Assembly: GCA_018242445.1 (NCBI GenBank)
Contig: JAFEBW010000021.1
Coordinates: 1-64,000 of the forward strand
Length of the DNA: 64,000 nt
DNA from: Pseudomonadota bacterium
Lineage (GTDB): Bacteria; Pseudomonadota; Gammaproteobacteria; Xanthomonadales; Xanthomonadaceae
Direction of reading: 5' to 3'
Shown here: positions 28,219 to 37,401 of the stretch, piece after piece
Layout of the letters: every line of letters begins with the position of its first letter
How positions within the stretch are numbered: position 1 is the first letter of the stretch
The notes under the pieces: model-generated
The model's input: the letters and a program-made list of their open reading frames with translations, nothing else
Told to the model about the DNA's origin: nothing
Databases searched by the model: none
Made by a program: the position numbers and the translations under genes

Positions 28219-29055
28219 TCACAGGTTGAGGTAACCCTTGACCAGCCAGAACACCGGCAAGGCCGCGACCACGCTGTCGATGCGGTCGAGCACGCCGCCG
28301 TGGCCGGGGAACAGGGTGCCCGAATCCTTCAGCCCGGAATGGCGCTTCATCAGGCTCTCGAACAGGTCGCCGACCACCGAGGCGGCCACGGCGATCAACG
28401 CCAGTTCGGCCATCGTCGTCCACGGCGTGGTTTTCAGCGCGAGCCACGGCATGCACGCCAGCGCCACGCCCACGCCGCCGGCAAAACCGCCCCACAGGCC
28501 CATCCAGGTCTTGCCGGGGCTGATGCTCGGCACCAGCTTGCGCTTGCCCAGGGTCGAGCCGACGGCGTAAGCGCAACTGTCGGCAGCCCAGACGACGACC
28601 AGCGCCAGCAGGGCCCAGCGCGGGCCCTGCGCGTCGGGGTGGGCCAGGGTGCCTTGTCCCTTGTGCAGCAACACCAGCGCGCACCACGCCGGGACGATGG
28701 CCAGCGTGCCGGAGAGCAGCTTGATGGATCGCGCCGGCCAGCCGCCGGCGCGCCCCGCGTCGGGCCGCAGCAGCCACAGCAGCGCCAGCAACCACCAGGC
28801 CACCCCGATCAGGCTGACCAGGCTGAACAGCGGCAGCGCGCGCGCCCACAGCAGCCCGGTCATCAGCGCGATGTTGGCCAGCAGATAGACCGCGCGGGCG
28901 ACCTTCGATTCGATCCCGACCAGGTGCGACCACTCCCACAGGCCGGCGAGGAACAGCGCGGCGGCGGCGGCGGCGACGTAGGGCGTGTGCAGGTACAGCA
29001 GCGCCAGAACCACCAGCGGCGCGGCGATCAGGGTGGTGATGATGCGCTGGATCAT
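28219..29055 (-). CDS. cdsA: Phosphatidate cytidylyltransferase
   Basis: An inner-membrane enzyme forming CDP-diacylglycerol from phosphatidate and CTP, the branch point of phospholipid synthesis. The 278-residue protein is strongly hydrophobic, with about eight membrane segments. The family signature appears near the C-terminus as S-x-x-K-R-x-x-x-x-K-D: here [13 protein letters not shown]. The upstream G-K-R/K-L-x-P-x-I-S-P-G-K-T-W motif is also present. ATG 29055 overlaps the uppS stop. Confidence 0.96.
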   Translation of the reverse strand: MIQRIITTLIAAPLVVLALLYLHTPYVAAAAAALFLAGLWEWSHLVGIESKVARAVYLLANIALMTGLLWARALPLFSLVSLIGVAWWLLALLWLLRPDAGRAGGWPARSIKLLSGTLAIVPAWCALVLLHKGQGTLAHPDAQGPRWALLALVVVWAADSCAYAVGSTLGKRKLVPSISPGKTWMGLWGGFAGGVGVALACMPWLALKTTPWTTMAELALIAVAASVVGDLFESLMKRHSGLKDSGTLFPGHGGVLDRIDSVVAALPVFWLVKGYLNL

Positions 29056-29828
29056 GCCGAGGCACCCTTGCGCGGACGCTCGACCTGCTCGCCGGTCAGG
29101 CCGTAGCGGCGTTCGCGTGCGGCGTAGTCGGCCAGCGCGCGCGCCAGTTCGGCGGCATCGAAGTCGGGCCACAAGGTGTCGGTGAACCACAATTCCGTGT
29201 AGGCCAGTTGCCAGAGCAGGAAATTGCTGATGCGGTGGTCGCCGCCGGTACGGATGAACAGGTCGGGCGCGGGCAAGTCGGCCAGTTGCATGTGCGCCGC
29301 CAGCGCCGCTTCGTCGATCGCCGCAGGCTGGATGCGGCCCTCGACGGCCGCCAGCGCCAGTTGCCGCGCGGCCTGCGCGATGTCCCAGCGGCCGCCGTAG
29401 CTGATCGCGATGGTGAGGTTCAAGGCACGGTTGCCGGCGGTGCGCCGTTCGGCTGCATGCATGCGTTGCTGGATCGGCGCGGCGAGCAGGCCGCGCTCGC
29501 CGATGAAGCGCAGGCGCACGCCGTGTTCGTGCAGCTCGTCCACCTCGCGGTCGAGCGAGCGCAGGAACAGCTTCATCAGCGTGCCGACTTCCTCCTGCGG
29601 ACGTTTCCAGTTTTCGCTGGAGAAGGCGAACAAGGTCAGCGCGTGGATGCCGTGTTCCAGGCAGCCGCGCACGCACAGGCGCACCGCCTTGGCGCCGGCG
29701 CGGTGGCCGAAGGTGCGCGGACGCCCGCGGCGCTGCGCCCAGCGGCCGTTGCCGTCCATCACGATCGCGATGTGGCGGGGCTTGCGGGGGTCTTCGGGCT
29801 GGGCAGGTGCGGCGCTGGGGACGGTCAT
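29052..29828 (-). CDS. uppS: Isoprenyl transferase (undecaprenyl diphosphate synthase)
   Basis: Builds the C55 lipid carrier for peptidoglycan and O-antigen from farnesyl and isopentenyl diphosphate. The 258-residue protein has the diphosphate-binding motif I-V-M-D-G-N-G-R-W-A (20-30), F-A-F-S-S-E-N-W-x-R-P, and the C-terminal I-R-T-G-G-D-x-R-I-S-N-F/L-L-L-W-Q-L-A-Y-T-E-L. Asp in M-D-G is the catalytic residue. It lies between frr and cdsA, with a 4-bp overlap to cdsA. Confidence 0.97.
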   Translation of the reverse strand: MTVPSAAPAQPEDPRKPRHIAIVMDGNGRWAQRRGRPRTFGHRAGAKAVRLCVRGCLEHGIHALTLFAFSSENWKRPQEEVGTLMKLFLRSLDREVDELHEHGVRLRFIGERGLLAAPIQQRMHAAERRTAGNRALNLTIAISYGGRWDIAQAARQLALAAVEGRIQPAAIDEAALAAHMQLADLPAPDLFIRTGGDHRISNFLLWQLAYTELWFTDTLWPDFDAAELARALADYAARERRYGLTGEQVERPRKGASA

Positions 29829-29860
29829 CGGCTGGCCGGTAGGCAGGGGGACGCGGCGAT

Positions 29861-30418
29861 TCAGATCGCCATCAGTTCCTGTTCCTTGGCCTTGACCACG
29901 TCGTCCACGTCCTTGATCGCCTTGTCGGTGAGCTTCTGGATCTCCGTTTCGACCCGCGAAGACTCGTCCTCGGTGATCTTCTTTTCCTTCAGCAGCTCCT
30001 TCACCTGATGCATCGCGTCGCGGCGCACGTTGCGCACCGCCACCTTGGCGTTCTCGCCCTCGTGGGCGACGTGCTTGCCCAGCTCGCGGCGGCGTTCTTC
30101 AGTCAGCGCCGGCAGGTTGATGCGGATGCTGGTGCCGGCGGTGTTCGGGGTCAGGCCGAGGTCGGAGGCGAAGATCGCCTTCTCGACCGGCCCGACCATG
30201 TTCTTTTCCCACGGCGTGATGGTCAGCGTGCGCGCGTCGGTGACCACCACGTTGGCGACCTGGGTGAGCGGGGTGTCGTTGCCGTAGTAGCTCACCTTGA
30301 GGTGATCCACCAGCGCCGCGCTGGCGCGCCCGGTGCGCACCTTGGTCAGGTCGTGGCGCAGCACCTCCACGCACTTGTGCATGCGCGTGGTGGCGTCCTT
30401 CTTGATCGGCTCGAGCAT
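29861..30418 (-). CDS. frr: Ribosome recycling factor
   Basis: Splits post-termination ribosomes together with EF-G. The 185-residue product is the standard length. It shows the three-helix-bundle sequence with K-V-R-T-G-R-A-S-A-A-L-V near residue 30 and P-A-L-T-E-E-R-R-R-E-L at about 105, both conserved. ATG 30418 is used (M-L-E-P-I-K-K-D). It heads the frr-uppS-cdsA-dxr run. pyrH, which usually precedes frr, is not in the window; rnd lies upstream. Confidence 0.97.
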   Translation of the reverse strand: MLEPIKKDATTRMHKCVEVLRHDLTKVRTGRASAALVDHLKVSYYGNDTPLTQVANVVVTDARTLTITPWEKNMVGPVEKAIFASDLGLTPNTAGTSIRINLPALTEERRRELGKHVAHEGENAKVAVRNVRRDAMHQVKELLKEKKITEDESSRVETEIQKLTDKAIKDVDDVVKAKEQELMAI

Positions 30419-30530
30419 CGGGCGGCTCCGCGGGTGGGGGCAAGCTTGGAAGTATAGCAGTGCCCCCAGCGGCCGCCCTCGGAAAACCGGCGTGGGCGCT
30501 TGTCCCGTCGCTGCCGTGACCGTGGAGCGA

Positions 30531-31643
30531 TCAGGCTGGGGCGCGCGCCGCAAGCAAAGGCCCCAGAATGGGGCGCAGGATGTCGCCGCGCCAGCCGGTG
30601 AGAACCGCGTCGATGGATTGCGCGCCGAGCAGCGCTTCGAGCACGCGGCGCGAGGCGAGGGTGCCCGGGTCGAGGCCGAGCAGGCCGGCTTGCGCAGCGA
30701 CGGCATCCTGAAGCGTGCGCAGGCGCTGCTTGGCGGCAGCATCGGGGGCGAAGGCCAGGGGGATGTCGCGTTCGGCATCCGACGGCGGTGCGTGCAACAC
30801 GCCCCATAGTTCCCCGCGCGATTTGCGCGGGGCCTTGGGGCTGGCATCGAGCAGGGCGTGGAAGGCATGCAGGGTTTCGGGCGGCTTGCGGGCCAGCGTC
30901 ATCGCCAGTTCGTTGTCGAGGATCCAGCCCTTGGGCCGGTCGGTGACGCGCGCCTGTCCATCGCGCCAGCGCAGCAATCGGCACAGCCGGGCTTGCGCGG
31001 GCGGGTCGAGGAATTGCGCGTTGCGCATGCCCAGATGCGGCAGGGCATCGGGGGCTTCGTTGCCCATCGTCGCGACCAGCCGGGCGCAATCTTCGCGCGC
31101 CCATGCCTCGCGCCCGGCTGCATGCAGGCGTTGTCGCAGGATGGCATGGATGGCATGCAGATGGGCCACGTCGTCGGCTGCGTAGTCCAATTGCTCGCAG
31201 GACAGCGGGCGACGAAGCCAGTCGGAGCGCGTCTGGTCCTTGGGCAAGGCGATGCCGAGCAGGTTGTCGACCAGCCGCTGATAACCGATGCCGGCACCCG
31301 CGCCGCTCAGGTTCGCGGCGATCTGGGTGTCGAACAGCGGCTCGGGGGCGATGCCGCAGGCATGCTTCAGGGCCTGCACGTCCTCGCTGGCGCTGTGCAT
31401 CAGCTTCAGGATCGAAGGGTCGGCCAGCAGCGGGCGCAGCGCGGCGCACATGCCATCGACGGTGGGATCCACCAGCAGCACGGCGCGCGTGTCCGCCGCG
31501 GCCAGTTGCACCAGGGCCAGTTGCGGCCAAAAAGTGCGCTCGCGGACGAACTCGGTATCCAGCGCGATGCTGCCGATGGGCCCCCATCCGGCGATCTGCG
31601 CGTCGAGGGTTGCCGGGTCGTCGATCCAGGTGTGCGTGCTCAA
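30531..31643 (-). CDS. rnd: Ribonuclease D
   Basis: A 3'-5' exoribonuclease that trims tRNA and other stable RNA precursors. The 370-residue protein has the DEDD nuclease core: A-L-D-T-E-F-V-R-E (D and E of motif I, about 28-30), F-D-T-Q-I-A-A (motif II) and Y-A-A-D-D-V-A-H-L (motif III, with the Tyr of the DEDDy subclass). An HRDC domain spans roughly 205-285 (D-R-P-K-G-W-I-L-D). It is divergent from the FGE-like lipoprotein gene with a 144-bp gap. Confidence 0.95.
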   Translation of the reverse strand: MSTHTWIDDPATLDAQIAGWGPIGSIALDTEFVRERTFWPQLALVQLAAADTRAVLLVDPTVDGMCAALRPLLADPSILKLMHSASEDVQALKHACGIAPEPLFDTQIAANLSGAGAGIGYQRLVDNLLGIALPKDQTRSDWLRRPLSCEQLDYAADDVAHLHAIHAILRQRLHAAGREAWAREDCARLVATMGNEAPDALPHLGMRNAQFLDPPAQARLCRLLRWRDGQARVTDRPKGWILDNELAMTLARKPPETLHAFHALLDASPKAPRKSRGELWGVLHAPPSDAERDIPLAFAPDAAAKQRLRTLQDAVAAQAGLLGLDPGTLASRRVLEALLGAQSIDAVLTGWRGDILRPILGPLLAARAPA

Positions 31644-31787
31644 CGGCTTGAATCCGTTCGGGTTGCGGTGGGCGCGACGATAACCTACCTTGCGCCTGTT
31701 TCATCGTGACGGCTGTCGAAACGGCGAAATCCCGCGACGATGACGGGTCAGGATCGCTGGCGCCCATGACCGGAGGAACCGGAAAGC

Positions 31788-33716
31788 ATGCGGAAATGGG
31801 TTTGCAGCGCGTGGGTGGGCCTGTCGATCATGGCGATCGGCGGTTGCGGGCGTTCTACGCCGCCCACCGCCCACCCTGCGGCGCAGGGCGCTGCTGCATC
31901 GTCCGCGGTCGCGCCTGCCGCTGACACGGCGGCCGCACTGGCCAGCGAGCCGCCACCCGAGCCGGTGAGCCTGGGCAAGCCGGTGGTGGATCCCTTGCCT
32001 GCCGTCGTCGCGACGGCGCGGAAGAAAATCCCGTCGGCGCTGCGCGAAGCGCGTCAGGCGCTGGATGCGGGGCGCATCGACGAGCGCGGCATCGACGACG
32101 ATCAAGCCAGCCCGATGTCGGCGGCAGCCTCATCCAACCCTTCCGTTCCGGCCGGCGTCAATGCGCTGGCCTTGTATCGCGGGGTGTTGGCCACGGAGCC
32201 GAAGAACGCGCTCGCGTTGCAGGGGATGGATGCGGTGGTCGCGACCCTGCATGCGAGCGCGAGCAGGGATCTGCAGCACGAACGCGTGGCCGATGCGCAA
32301 CGCGACGCCGACCGCATCGGACTACTGCGCCCCGACGATGTCGGCCTGCCTGCATTGCGCGATGCCCTGACCAAGGCATGGACGGTCGCCGGATTCATCG
32401 AACGCGGGCGCCGATACGAGAGCGTCGGTGCGCTGATTTCGCCGCGCTCGGCCAATGCCGCGGTGGCCTACCGGCGAGCGCTGGCGCTGGACGCGGGCAG
32501 CCAGGGCGCGCGCGCCGGCCTGGATCGCATCGAGGGCGTGTTCATCGCCAACGCGCTTGCGCAGGCCAACTCCGCGCATTATCCGCAGGCGGAGAGCCTG
32601 CTGGAGCAGGCCCGGCGCGTGCGCGGCGGTTCGCCGGCGGTGAGCGACGGGATGGCCAGCGTGCAAGCCATCCGCCAACGCCACGCGCAGTTGCTGAAGA
32701 CGCAGGCCGAAGCCGCGCTGGATGCCGGCGACATCGTGCGGGCGGCCAGTCTGCAGTTGCGGATCGAATACGCCTTGCCGCATTCGCCGATCGCAAGGCA
32801 AGTGCGCGAGGACATCGAGAACGCGCGCTTGTACGGCCGCCATCGACCGGGGGAAGTGTTCAGCGATCCCTTGCGATCCGGCGGGCGCACGCCGGACATG
32901 GTGGTGATACCGGTGGGCCGGTTCCTGATGGGGTCGGCAAACGACGAGGCCGGTCATGACGGCAACGAATCGCCGCAACGGCAGATCGTCTTCACGCATG
33001 GTTTCGCGATGGCCCGCACCGAAATCACGGTGGGCCAGTTCGCCCGCTTCGTGAAGGCGAGCAATTACCGCACCGATGCCGAACGCAGCGGCTTTTCGAT
33101 GGTGTTCGACGAGCGGCAGGGCAAGCTGGTGGCGCGCGATGGCGTGAACTGGCGCGACGATCACCTGGGCCGCAAGGCTCCCGACGATATGCCGGTGATC
33201 CATGTCTCGTGGAACGACGCGCAGGCCTACACGGTCTGGCTGTCGAGCCAGAGCGCGCATCTGTTCCGCTTGCCGAGCGAGGCCGAATACGAATACGCAT
33301 TGCGTGCCGGCACATCGAGCCCGTTCCCGTGGCCCGGCAAGACGCCGCCGCGGGACATCGGCAATCTGGCGGGGTCGGATCCTTCGCCGACCGGCCGTCG
33401 TTGGGGCGATGCCTTCGGCGATTACGCGGATGGATACTGGGGCACCTCGCCGGTTGCGAAGTTCGCGGCCAATGCGTTCGGCCTGTACGACATGGTCGGC
33501 AACGTCTCGGAATGGGTGCAGGATTGCTGGCACGACGGCTATCGCCGCGCACCGGTGGATGCCAGCGCGTGGGTCAACCCGGGTTGCACGCAGCGCGTGG
33601 TGCGCGGCGCGTCCTGGGCCAGCGCGCCAACGCACGCGCGTTCGGCCTGGCGTTCCTGGGTGAAGGCGGACGACAGCAATTCGCAGCTCGGTTTCCGCGT
33701 CGTGCGGGAGCTGTGA
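31788..33716 (+). CDS. FGE/sulfatase-modifying-factor-like lipoprotein
   Basis: A 642-residue protein. The N-terminus carries a lipoprotein signal (A-I-G-G-C at 16-20). A Ser/Ala/Pro-rich linker and a long helical, tetratricopeptide-like middle (about 110-350) follow. The formylglycine-generating-enzyme domain runs from about 371 (V-V-I-P-V-G-R-F-L-M-G-S) to the end, with I-T-V-G-Q-F-A-R-F, W-x-D-A-Q-A-Y, R-L-P-S-E-A-E-Y-E-Y-A and G-L-Y-D-M-V-G-N-V-S-E-W. The catalytic Cys pair of true FGE enzymes near the end is not seen (R-G-A-S-W-A-S-A-P..., S-A-W-R-S-W), so it is probably a binding or scaffold protein. It is followed 51 bp later by an M48 peptidase. Confidence 0.88.
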   Translation: MRKWVCSAWVGLSIMAIGGCGRSTPPTAHPAAQGAAASSAVAPAADTAAALASEPPPEPVSLGKPVVDPLPAVVATARKKIPSALREARQALDAGRIDERGIDDDQASPMSAAASSNPSVPAGVNALALYRGVLATEPKNALALQGMDAVVATLHASASRDLQHERVADAQRDADRIGLLRPDDVGLPALRDALTKAWTVAGFIERGRRYESVGALISPRSANAAVAYRRALALDAGSQGARAGLDRIEGVFIANALAQANSAHYPQAESLLEQARRVRGGSPAVSDGMASVQAIRQRHAQLLKTQAEAALDAGDIVRAASLQLRIEYALPHSPIARQVREDIENARLYGRHRPGEVFSDPLRSGGRTPDMVVIPVGRFLMGSANDEAGHDGNESPQRQIVFTHGFAMARTEITVGQFARFVKASNYRTDAERSGFSMVFDERQGKLVARDGVNWRDDHLGRKAPDDMPVIHVSWNDAQAYTVWLSSQSAHLFRLPSEAEYEYALRAGTSSPFPWPGKTPPRDIGNLAGSDPSPTGRRWGDAFGDYADGYWGTSPVAKFAANAFGLYDMVGNVSEWVQDCWHDGYRRAPVDASAWVNPGCTQRVVRGASWASAPTHARSAWRSWVKADDSNSQLGFRVVREL

Positions 33717-33767
33717 TGCGGCGACCGCATCGACGCGTCCCGCGTCGGGCCGAACGGCAGGAGGCGC

Positions 33768-34676
33768 ATGAACATCGATCCATTCGGGCAAGGGCAATAC
33801 AACTCATCGGCGCGCGGGCGCTTCCACTGGTGGGTGATCGTGCTGTTTCTCGCGTATGCCGGCCATTACTGGCTGACCAACGAGCATACGTCATCGCTCA
33901 CCGGCCGCGAACAGCTCATCGCGACGACGTCGCAGCAGGATGCCGCGCTCGGCCTGCAAGCCTACCAACAGGTGCTGGCGCAGTCGCATGTCGTACCGGA
34001 CAACCCGCAGGTCGAAGGTATCCGCCGCATCGCGCAGCGGCTGATCGACGTCGCCCCGAAGGTGGAGGCGGATCTGGCCGCCGCGCGCGGCCTGCAACCG
34101 AGCATCGACTGGAGCAGTTTTCACTGGGAAGTGAATGTCTTGCGGTCGGACGAGATCAATGCGTTCTGCTTGCCGGGCGGCAAGATCGCGGTGTACACCG
34201 GGCTGTTGCCGGTGGCCGGCGATGCCGATGCGCTGGCGGTGGTGCTCGGCCACGAGATCTCGCACGCCTTGTTGCGTCACGGCGCCGAGCGCATGGCGCA
34301 ACAGCATCTGGCGCAACTGGGTACGCTGGCCGCCGGCGCGGCAGCCAGCAACATGGACTGGCAACGGCGCAACGAGTTGATGGCGGCGCTGGGAGCCGGC
34401 GCGCAATTCGGCGTGTTGCTGCCGTTCTCGCGCAAGGATGAATCCGAAGCCGACGAAATCGGCCTGATGCTGGCGGCGGCGGCGTGCTTCGATCCGCGCG
34501 CGGCCATTCCGTTGTGGCAGCGCATGCAACAGCAGGCCGGGGCGGGCAAGCCGCCGGAGTTGCTGTCCGATCACCCCAGCGACGAGCACCGCATCGAGCG
34601 CCTGCAGGCGTTGATGCCGCAGGCGCTGGCGTTGCGCGAGAAGTACTGCGGATCGCAAGGCGCGAATCCGCGATGA
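33768..34676 (+). CDS. M48-family metallopeptidase
   Basis: A 302-residue zinc peptidase related to BepA/Oma1/LoiP. One transmembrane helix near the N-terminus (W-W-V-I-V-L-F-L-A-Y-A-G-H-Y-W, 21-35) anchors it, probably with the catalytic domain in the periplasm. The zinc motif H-E-I-S-H (about 161-165) and the third ligand region E-S-E-A-D-E-I-G (about 225-232) are intact, and S-D-H-P-S-D-E-H-R-I matches the family's S-x-H-P-x-x-x-x-R. The start has a GGAGGCGC ribosome-binding site. It may be co-transcribed with the FGE-like lipoprotein, suggesting envelope quality control; this is inference. Confidence 0.93.
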   Translation: MNIDPFGQGQYNSSARGRFHWWVIVLFLAYAGHYWLTNEHTSSLTGREQLIATTSQQDAALGLQAYQQVLAQSHVVPDNPQVEGIRRIAQRLIDVAPKVEADLAAARGLQPSIDWSSFHWEVNVLRSDEINAFCLPGGKIAVYTGLLPVAGDADALAVVLGHEISHALLRHGAERMAQQHLAQLGTLAAGAAASNMDWQRRNELMAALGAGAQFGVLLPFSRKDESEADEIGLMLAAAACFDPRAAIPLWQRMQQQAGAGKPPELLSDHPSDEHRIERLQALMPQALALREKYCGSQGANPR

Positions 34677-34715
34677 GGCGGCGGACGTGGATGGAAACCG
34701 CCTCCGCCGAGGCCG

Positions 34716-35456
34716 TCAGGAGCTCATGAACAACCCGCCGTTGACCGGGATGTTGGCGCCGGTGATGAAACCGGCTTCCTCGGCGGCGAGAAAGCCGACC
34801 GTGCGCGCGATCTCCGCCGGCTTGCCCAGGCGGCCGACCGGCACCGAATCGATGATCTTGTTGCGCACGTCCTCCGGCACCGCCATCACCAGCGCGGTCT
34901 CGCAGTAGCCCGGCGAGATGGAGTTGACGGTCACGCCCTTGCGGGCGACTTCGCGGGCCATCGCCATCGTGAAGCCGTGCATGCCGGCCTTGGCCGCCGA
35001 GTAGTTGGTCTGCCCGAACTGGCCGGTCTGCCCGTTCACCGAGCTGATGTTGATGATGCGCCCGTAGCCGCGGGCGAGCATGCCGTCCACCGCGTTGCGG
35101 CACATGTTGAACACGCCGTCGAGGTTGATGTGCATGACATCGCTCCACTGCGTCCGCTCCATCTTGCGCAGGGTGCAGTCGCGGGTGATGCCGGCGGCGT
35201 TGACGAGGATGTCGATCGCGCCGTGTTCGTCCTCGACCTTCTTCACCAGCTTGGCGCAGGCGTCGAAGTCGCCCACGTCGCCCGGCTCGAAGTGGATGTC
35301 CAGGCCCTCGACATCCTTGATGAAGCCTTCCACGCGCTCCTTGCGGGCGGCGAGGTCGGTGGCGATGACCTTGTTGCCCGCCTTGGCGAGCTGCTTGCAG
35401 ATTTCGGTGCCGAGGCCGCCGATGCCCCCGGTCACGACTGCTACGCGCTTTTTCAT
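34716..35456 (-). CDS. phaB: Acetoacetyl-CoA reductase (paralogue 1)
   Basis: A short-chain dehydrogenase that makes R-3-hydroxybutyryl-CoA from acetoacetyl-CoA with NADPH for polyhydroxyalkanoate synthesis. The 246-residue protein starts at ATG 35456 (M-K-K-R-V-A-V-V-T-G-G). The cofactor motif T-G-G-I-G-G-L-G, N-A-A-G-I-T-R-D, the catalytic S in I-S-S-V-N-G-Q-T-G-Q-F-G-Q-T-N-Y-S-A-A-K (Ser, Tyr and Lys) and S-P-G-Y all fit PhaB. It is one of two copies flanking phaR. FabG-type activity cannot be excluded. Confidence 0.9.
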   Translation of the reverse strand: MKKRVAVVTGGIGGLGTEICKQLAKAGNKVIATDLAARKERVEGFIKDVEGLDIHFEPGDVGDFDACAKLVKKVEDEHGAIDILVNAAGITRDCTLRKMERTQWSDVMHINLDGVFNMCRNAVDGMLARGYGRIINISSVNGQTGQFGQTNYSAAKAGMHGFTMAMAREVARKGVTVNSISPGYCETALVMAVPEDVRNKIIDSVPVGRLGKPAEIARTVGFLAAEEAGFITGANIPVNGGLFMSS

Positions 35457-35584
35457 GGATGAAGCGTCCTCCGTGCTGGTTGGAATGCGCGTCTGGCACG
35501 AAAACGACGTGCTGCGGCGCACAAAAGCAGCCGAAGATTAGTCCTGCGCGATAGTCCCGTCAATGCGCCGGGCAGCAGGCGGGT

Positions 35585-36079
35585 TCAGCGCCCGCGGGAT
35601 TTGTGACCGGCGTCCGTTTTGCCCGGCTCGGGGGCGTTGCCCATGCTGCCCAGCAGGCCCTGCTGGAAGGACTTCCACAAGTCCATGTTGCGCTCGGTGA
35701 GCTGGTTGAGCATGCTCCACGGCGTCTGCCCGATCAGGCTGTTGAGCTGGCTGCGGAACTGCTGCTGCTGCTCGATGAACATCTGCATGCTGCGCTCGAG
35801 GTAGCTGCCCATGAAGCCCTGCAACGAATCCCCGTAGAAACGGATGATCTGGCTGAGCAGCTCGGTGGACAGCATCGGCTGCCCGTCGTCCTCGTGTTCG
35901 GCGATGATCTGCAGCAGCACCGAACGGGTGAGGTCGTCGCCGGTCTTGGCGTCGCGCACCTCGAAGGGCTCGTTGTCCACGATCAACTGGCGCACGTCCT
36001 CCAGCGTGATGTAACTGGAGATCTCGGTGTCGTAAAGACGCCGGTTCGGGTACTTCTTGATGATGCGGGTCTGGGCCAT
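35585..36079 (-). CDS. phaR: Polyhydroxyalkanoate synthesis repressor PhaR
   Basis: A DNA- and granule-binding repressor that controls phasin and PHA genes. The N-terminal PHB_acc_N domain is seen as I-I-K-K-Y-P-N-R-R-L-Y-D-T-E-I-S-S-Y-I-T-L (residues 6-26), followed by the PHB-accumulation regulatory domain with L-L-S-Q-I-I-R-F-Y-G and a Gln-rich amphipathic stretch. The start is ATG 36079, giving 164 residues. It sits between two acetoacetyl-CoA reductase genes on the same strand. phaC and phaA are not in the window. Confidence 0.94.
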   Translation of the reverse strand: MAQTRIIKKYPNRRLYDTEISSYITLEDVRQLIVDNEPFEVRDAKTGDDLTRSVLLQIIAEHEDDGQPMLSTELLSQIIRFYGDSLQGFMGSYLERSMQMFIEQQQQFRSQLNSLIGQTPWSMLNQLTERNMDLWKSFQQGLLGSMGNAPEPGKTDAGHKSRGR

Positions 36080-36257
36080 CGGGGCGGTTTCCGGCGAATG
36101 CTGCGCAGCAGCGCGTGCAGCATGGCGCAGCATGGCACCGCTTGCAAGCGAATGACGCTGGCCGGCAGCCGTTCTGGTGACGTGTTGTCGTGCAACCTCG
36201 TGCAACTGTGTTCGAACCTTGTGATCGACCCTCTTTTTTCCGATTGAAGCCGCATTG

Positions 36258-36295
36258 CCCCTTCCCCCGCTTGCGGGGGAAGGTTGGGATGGGGG
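36258..36295 (+). repeat. GC-rich palindromic element, intergenic copy
   Basis: CCCTTCCCCCGC-TT-GCGGGGGAAGG, then TTGGGATGGGGG. The C-to-T change in the left arm is matched by G-to-A in the right arm, so the stem is kept. Confidence 0.85.
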
Positions 36296-36480
36296 CTACG
36301 CTGGCACCATCCGAATTGCCCGAACCTTTCTCGCGTTCTTCACGGTGCGGCGAGCAACCATCCGTGGCGCATTGCCGTTCGGCATGATTCGCGCCATCCA
36401 TGGCGCTCACCCTTCGGGTCGGCTTCGCCGTTCGCACGTGCTCCTGCACGCGCAGTGAGCCTCGCCAGATTTTGACCGTG

Positions 36481-36504
36481 CGCAATGCCATTCGAGGCAT
36501 TGCG
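36481..36504. repeat. REP-like hairpin with ATTCGA loop
   Basis: A perfect 9-bp stem CGCAATGCC/GGCATTGCG around the loop ATTCGA. The sister copy at 54460-54483 has loop ATTCAA and a stem changed by paired substitutions. Confidence 0.75.
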
Positions 36505-36560
36505 ATCATGGCGAGCAGCCGTCCATGGCGCTGTTTCCGGTCGGCATCCATGCCTCCCCA

Positions 36561-36613
36561 GAAGCAAAGCGCACGCGATGCGTTTCATCGCATCGCGTAA
36601 ACGCGCTTTGCTT

Positions 36614-36614
<1 letters not shown>
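36561..36614 (-). terminator. Long hairpin directly at the reductase stop codon
   Basis: Arms 36561-36582 and 36589-36614 pair over 22 bp (GAAGCAAAGCGC plus ACGCGATGCG) with a 6-nt loop and a 4-nt bulge (AAAC). The outer arm begins at the last base of the TAG stop. No T-run follows on the minus strand, so it may stabilise the mRNA end or terminate with Rho. Confidence 0.7.
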
Positions 36615-37354
<740 letters not shown>

Positions 37355-37401
37355 GTCGATATCTCCTTGGGGGTGGGGTGAATGGCGATGAACTTTGCAT
37401 T

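Larger units (their letters stand above)
36080..36613. other. Gene-free region between phaR and second reductase, rich in hairpins
   Basis: A 534-bp stretch with no convincing protein. It holds one copy of the GC-rich palindrome (36258-36295), a REP-like stem (36481-36504) and a long 22-bp stem against the reductase stop (36561-36614). Three short TCCATGGCGC-type segments recur (about 36399, 36523). I see no clear promoter for phaR. Confidence 0.6.

Noticed and set aside
36250..36600. Small ORFs in the phaR/phaB spacer
   Set aside because: Several frames of 60-80 codons exist but they cross repeats and hairpins and have no ribosome-binding site or family.
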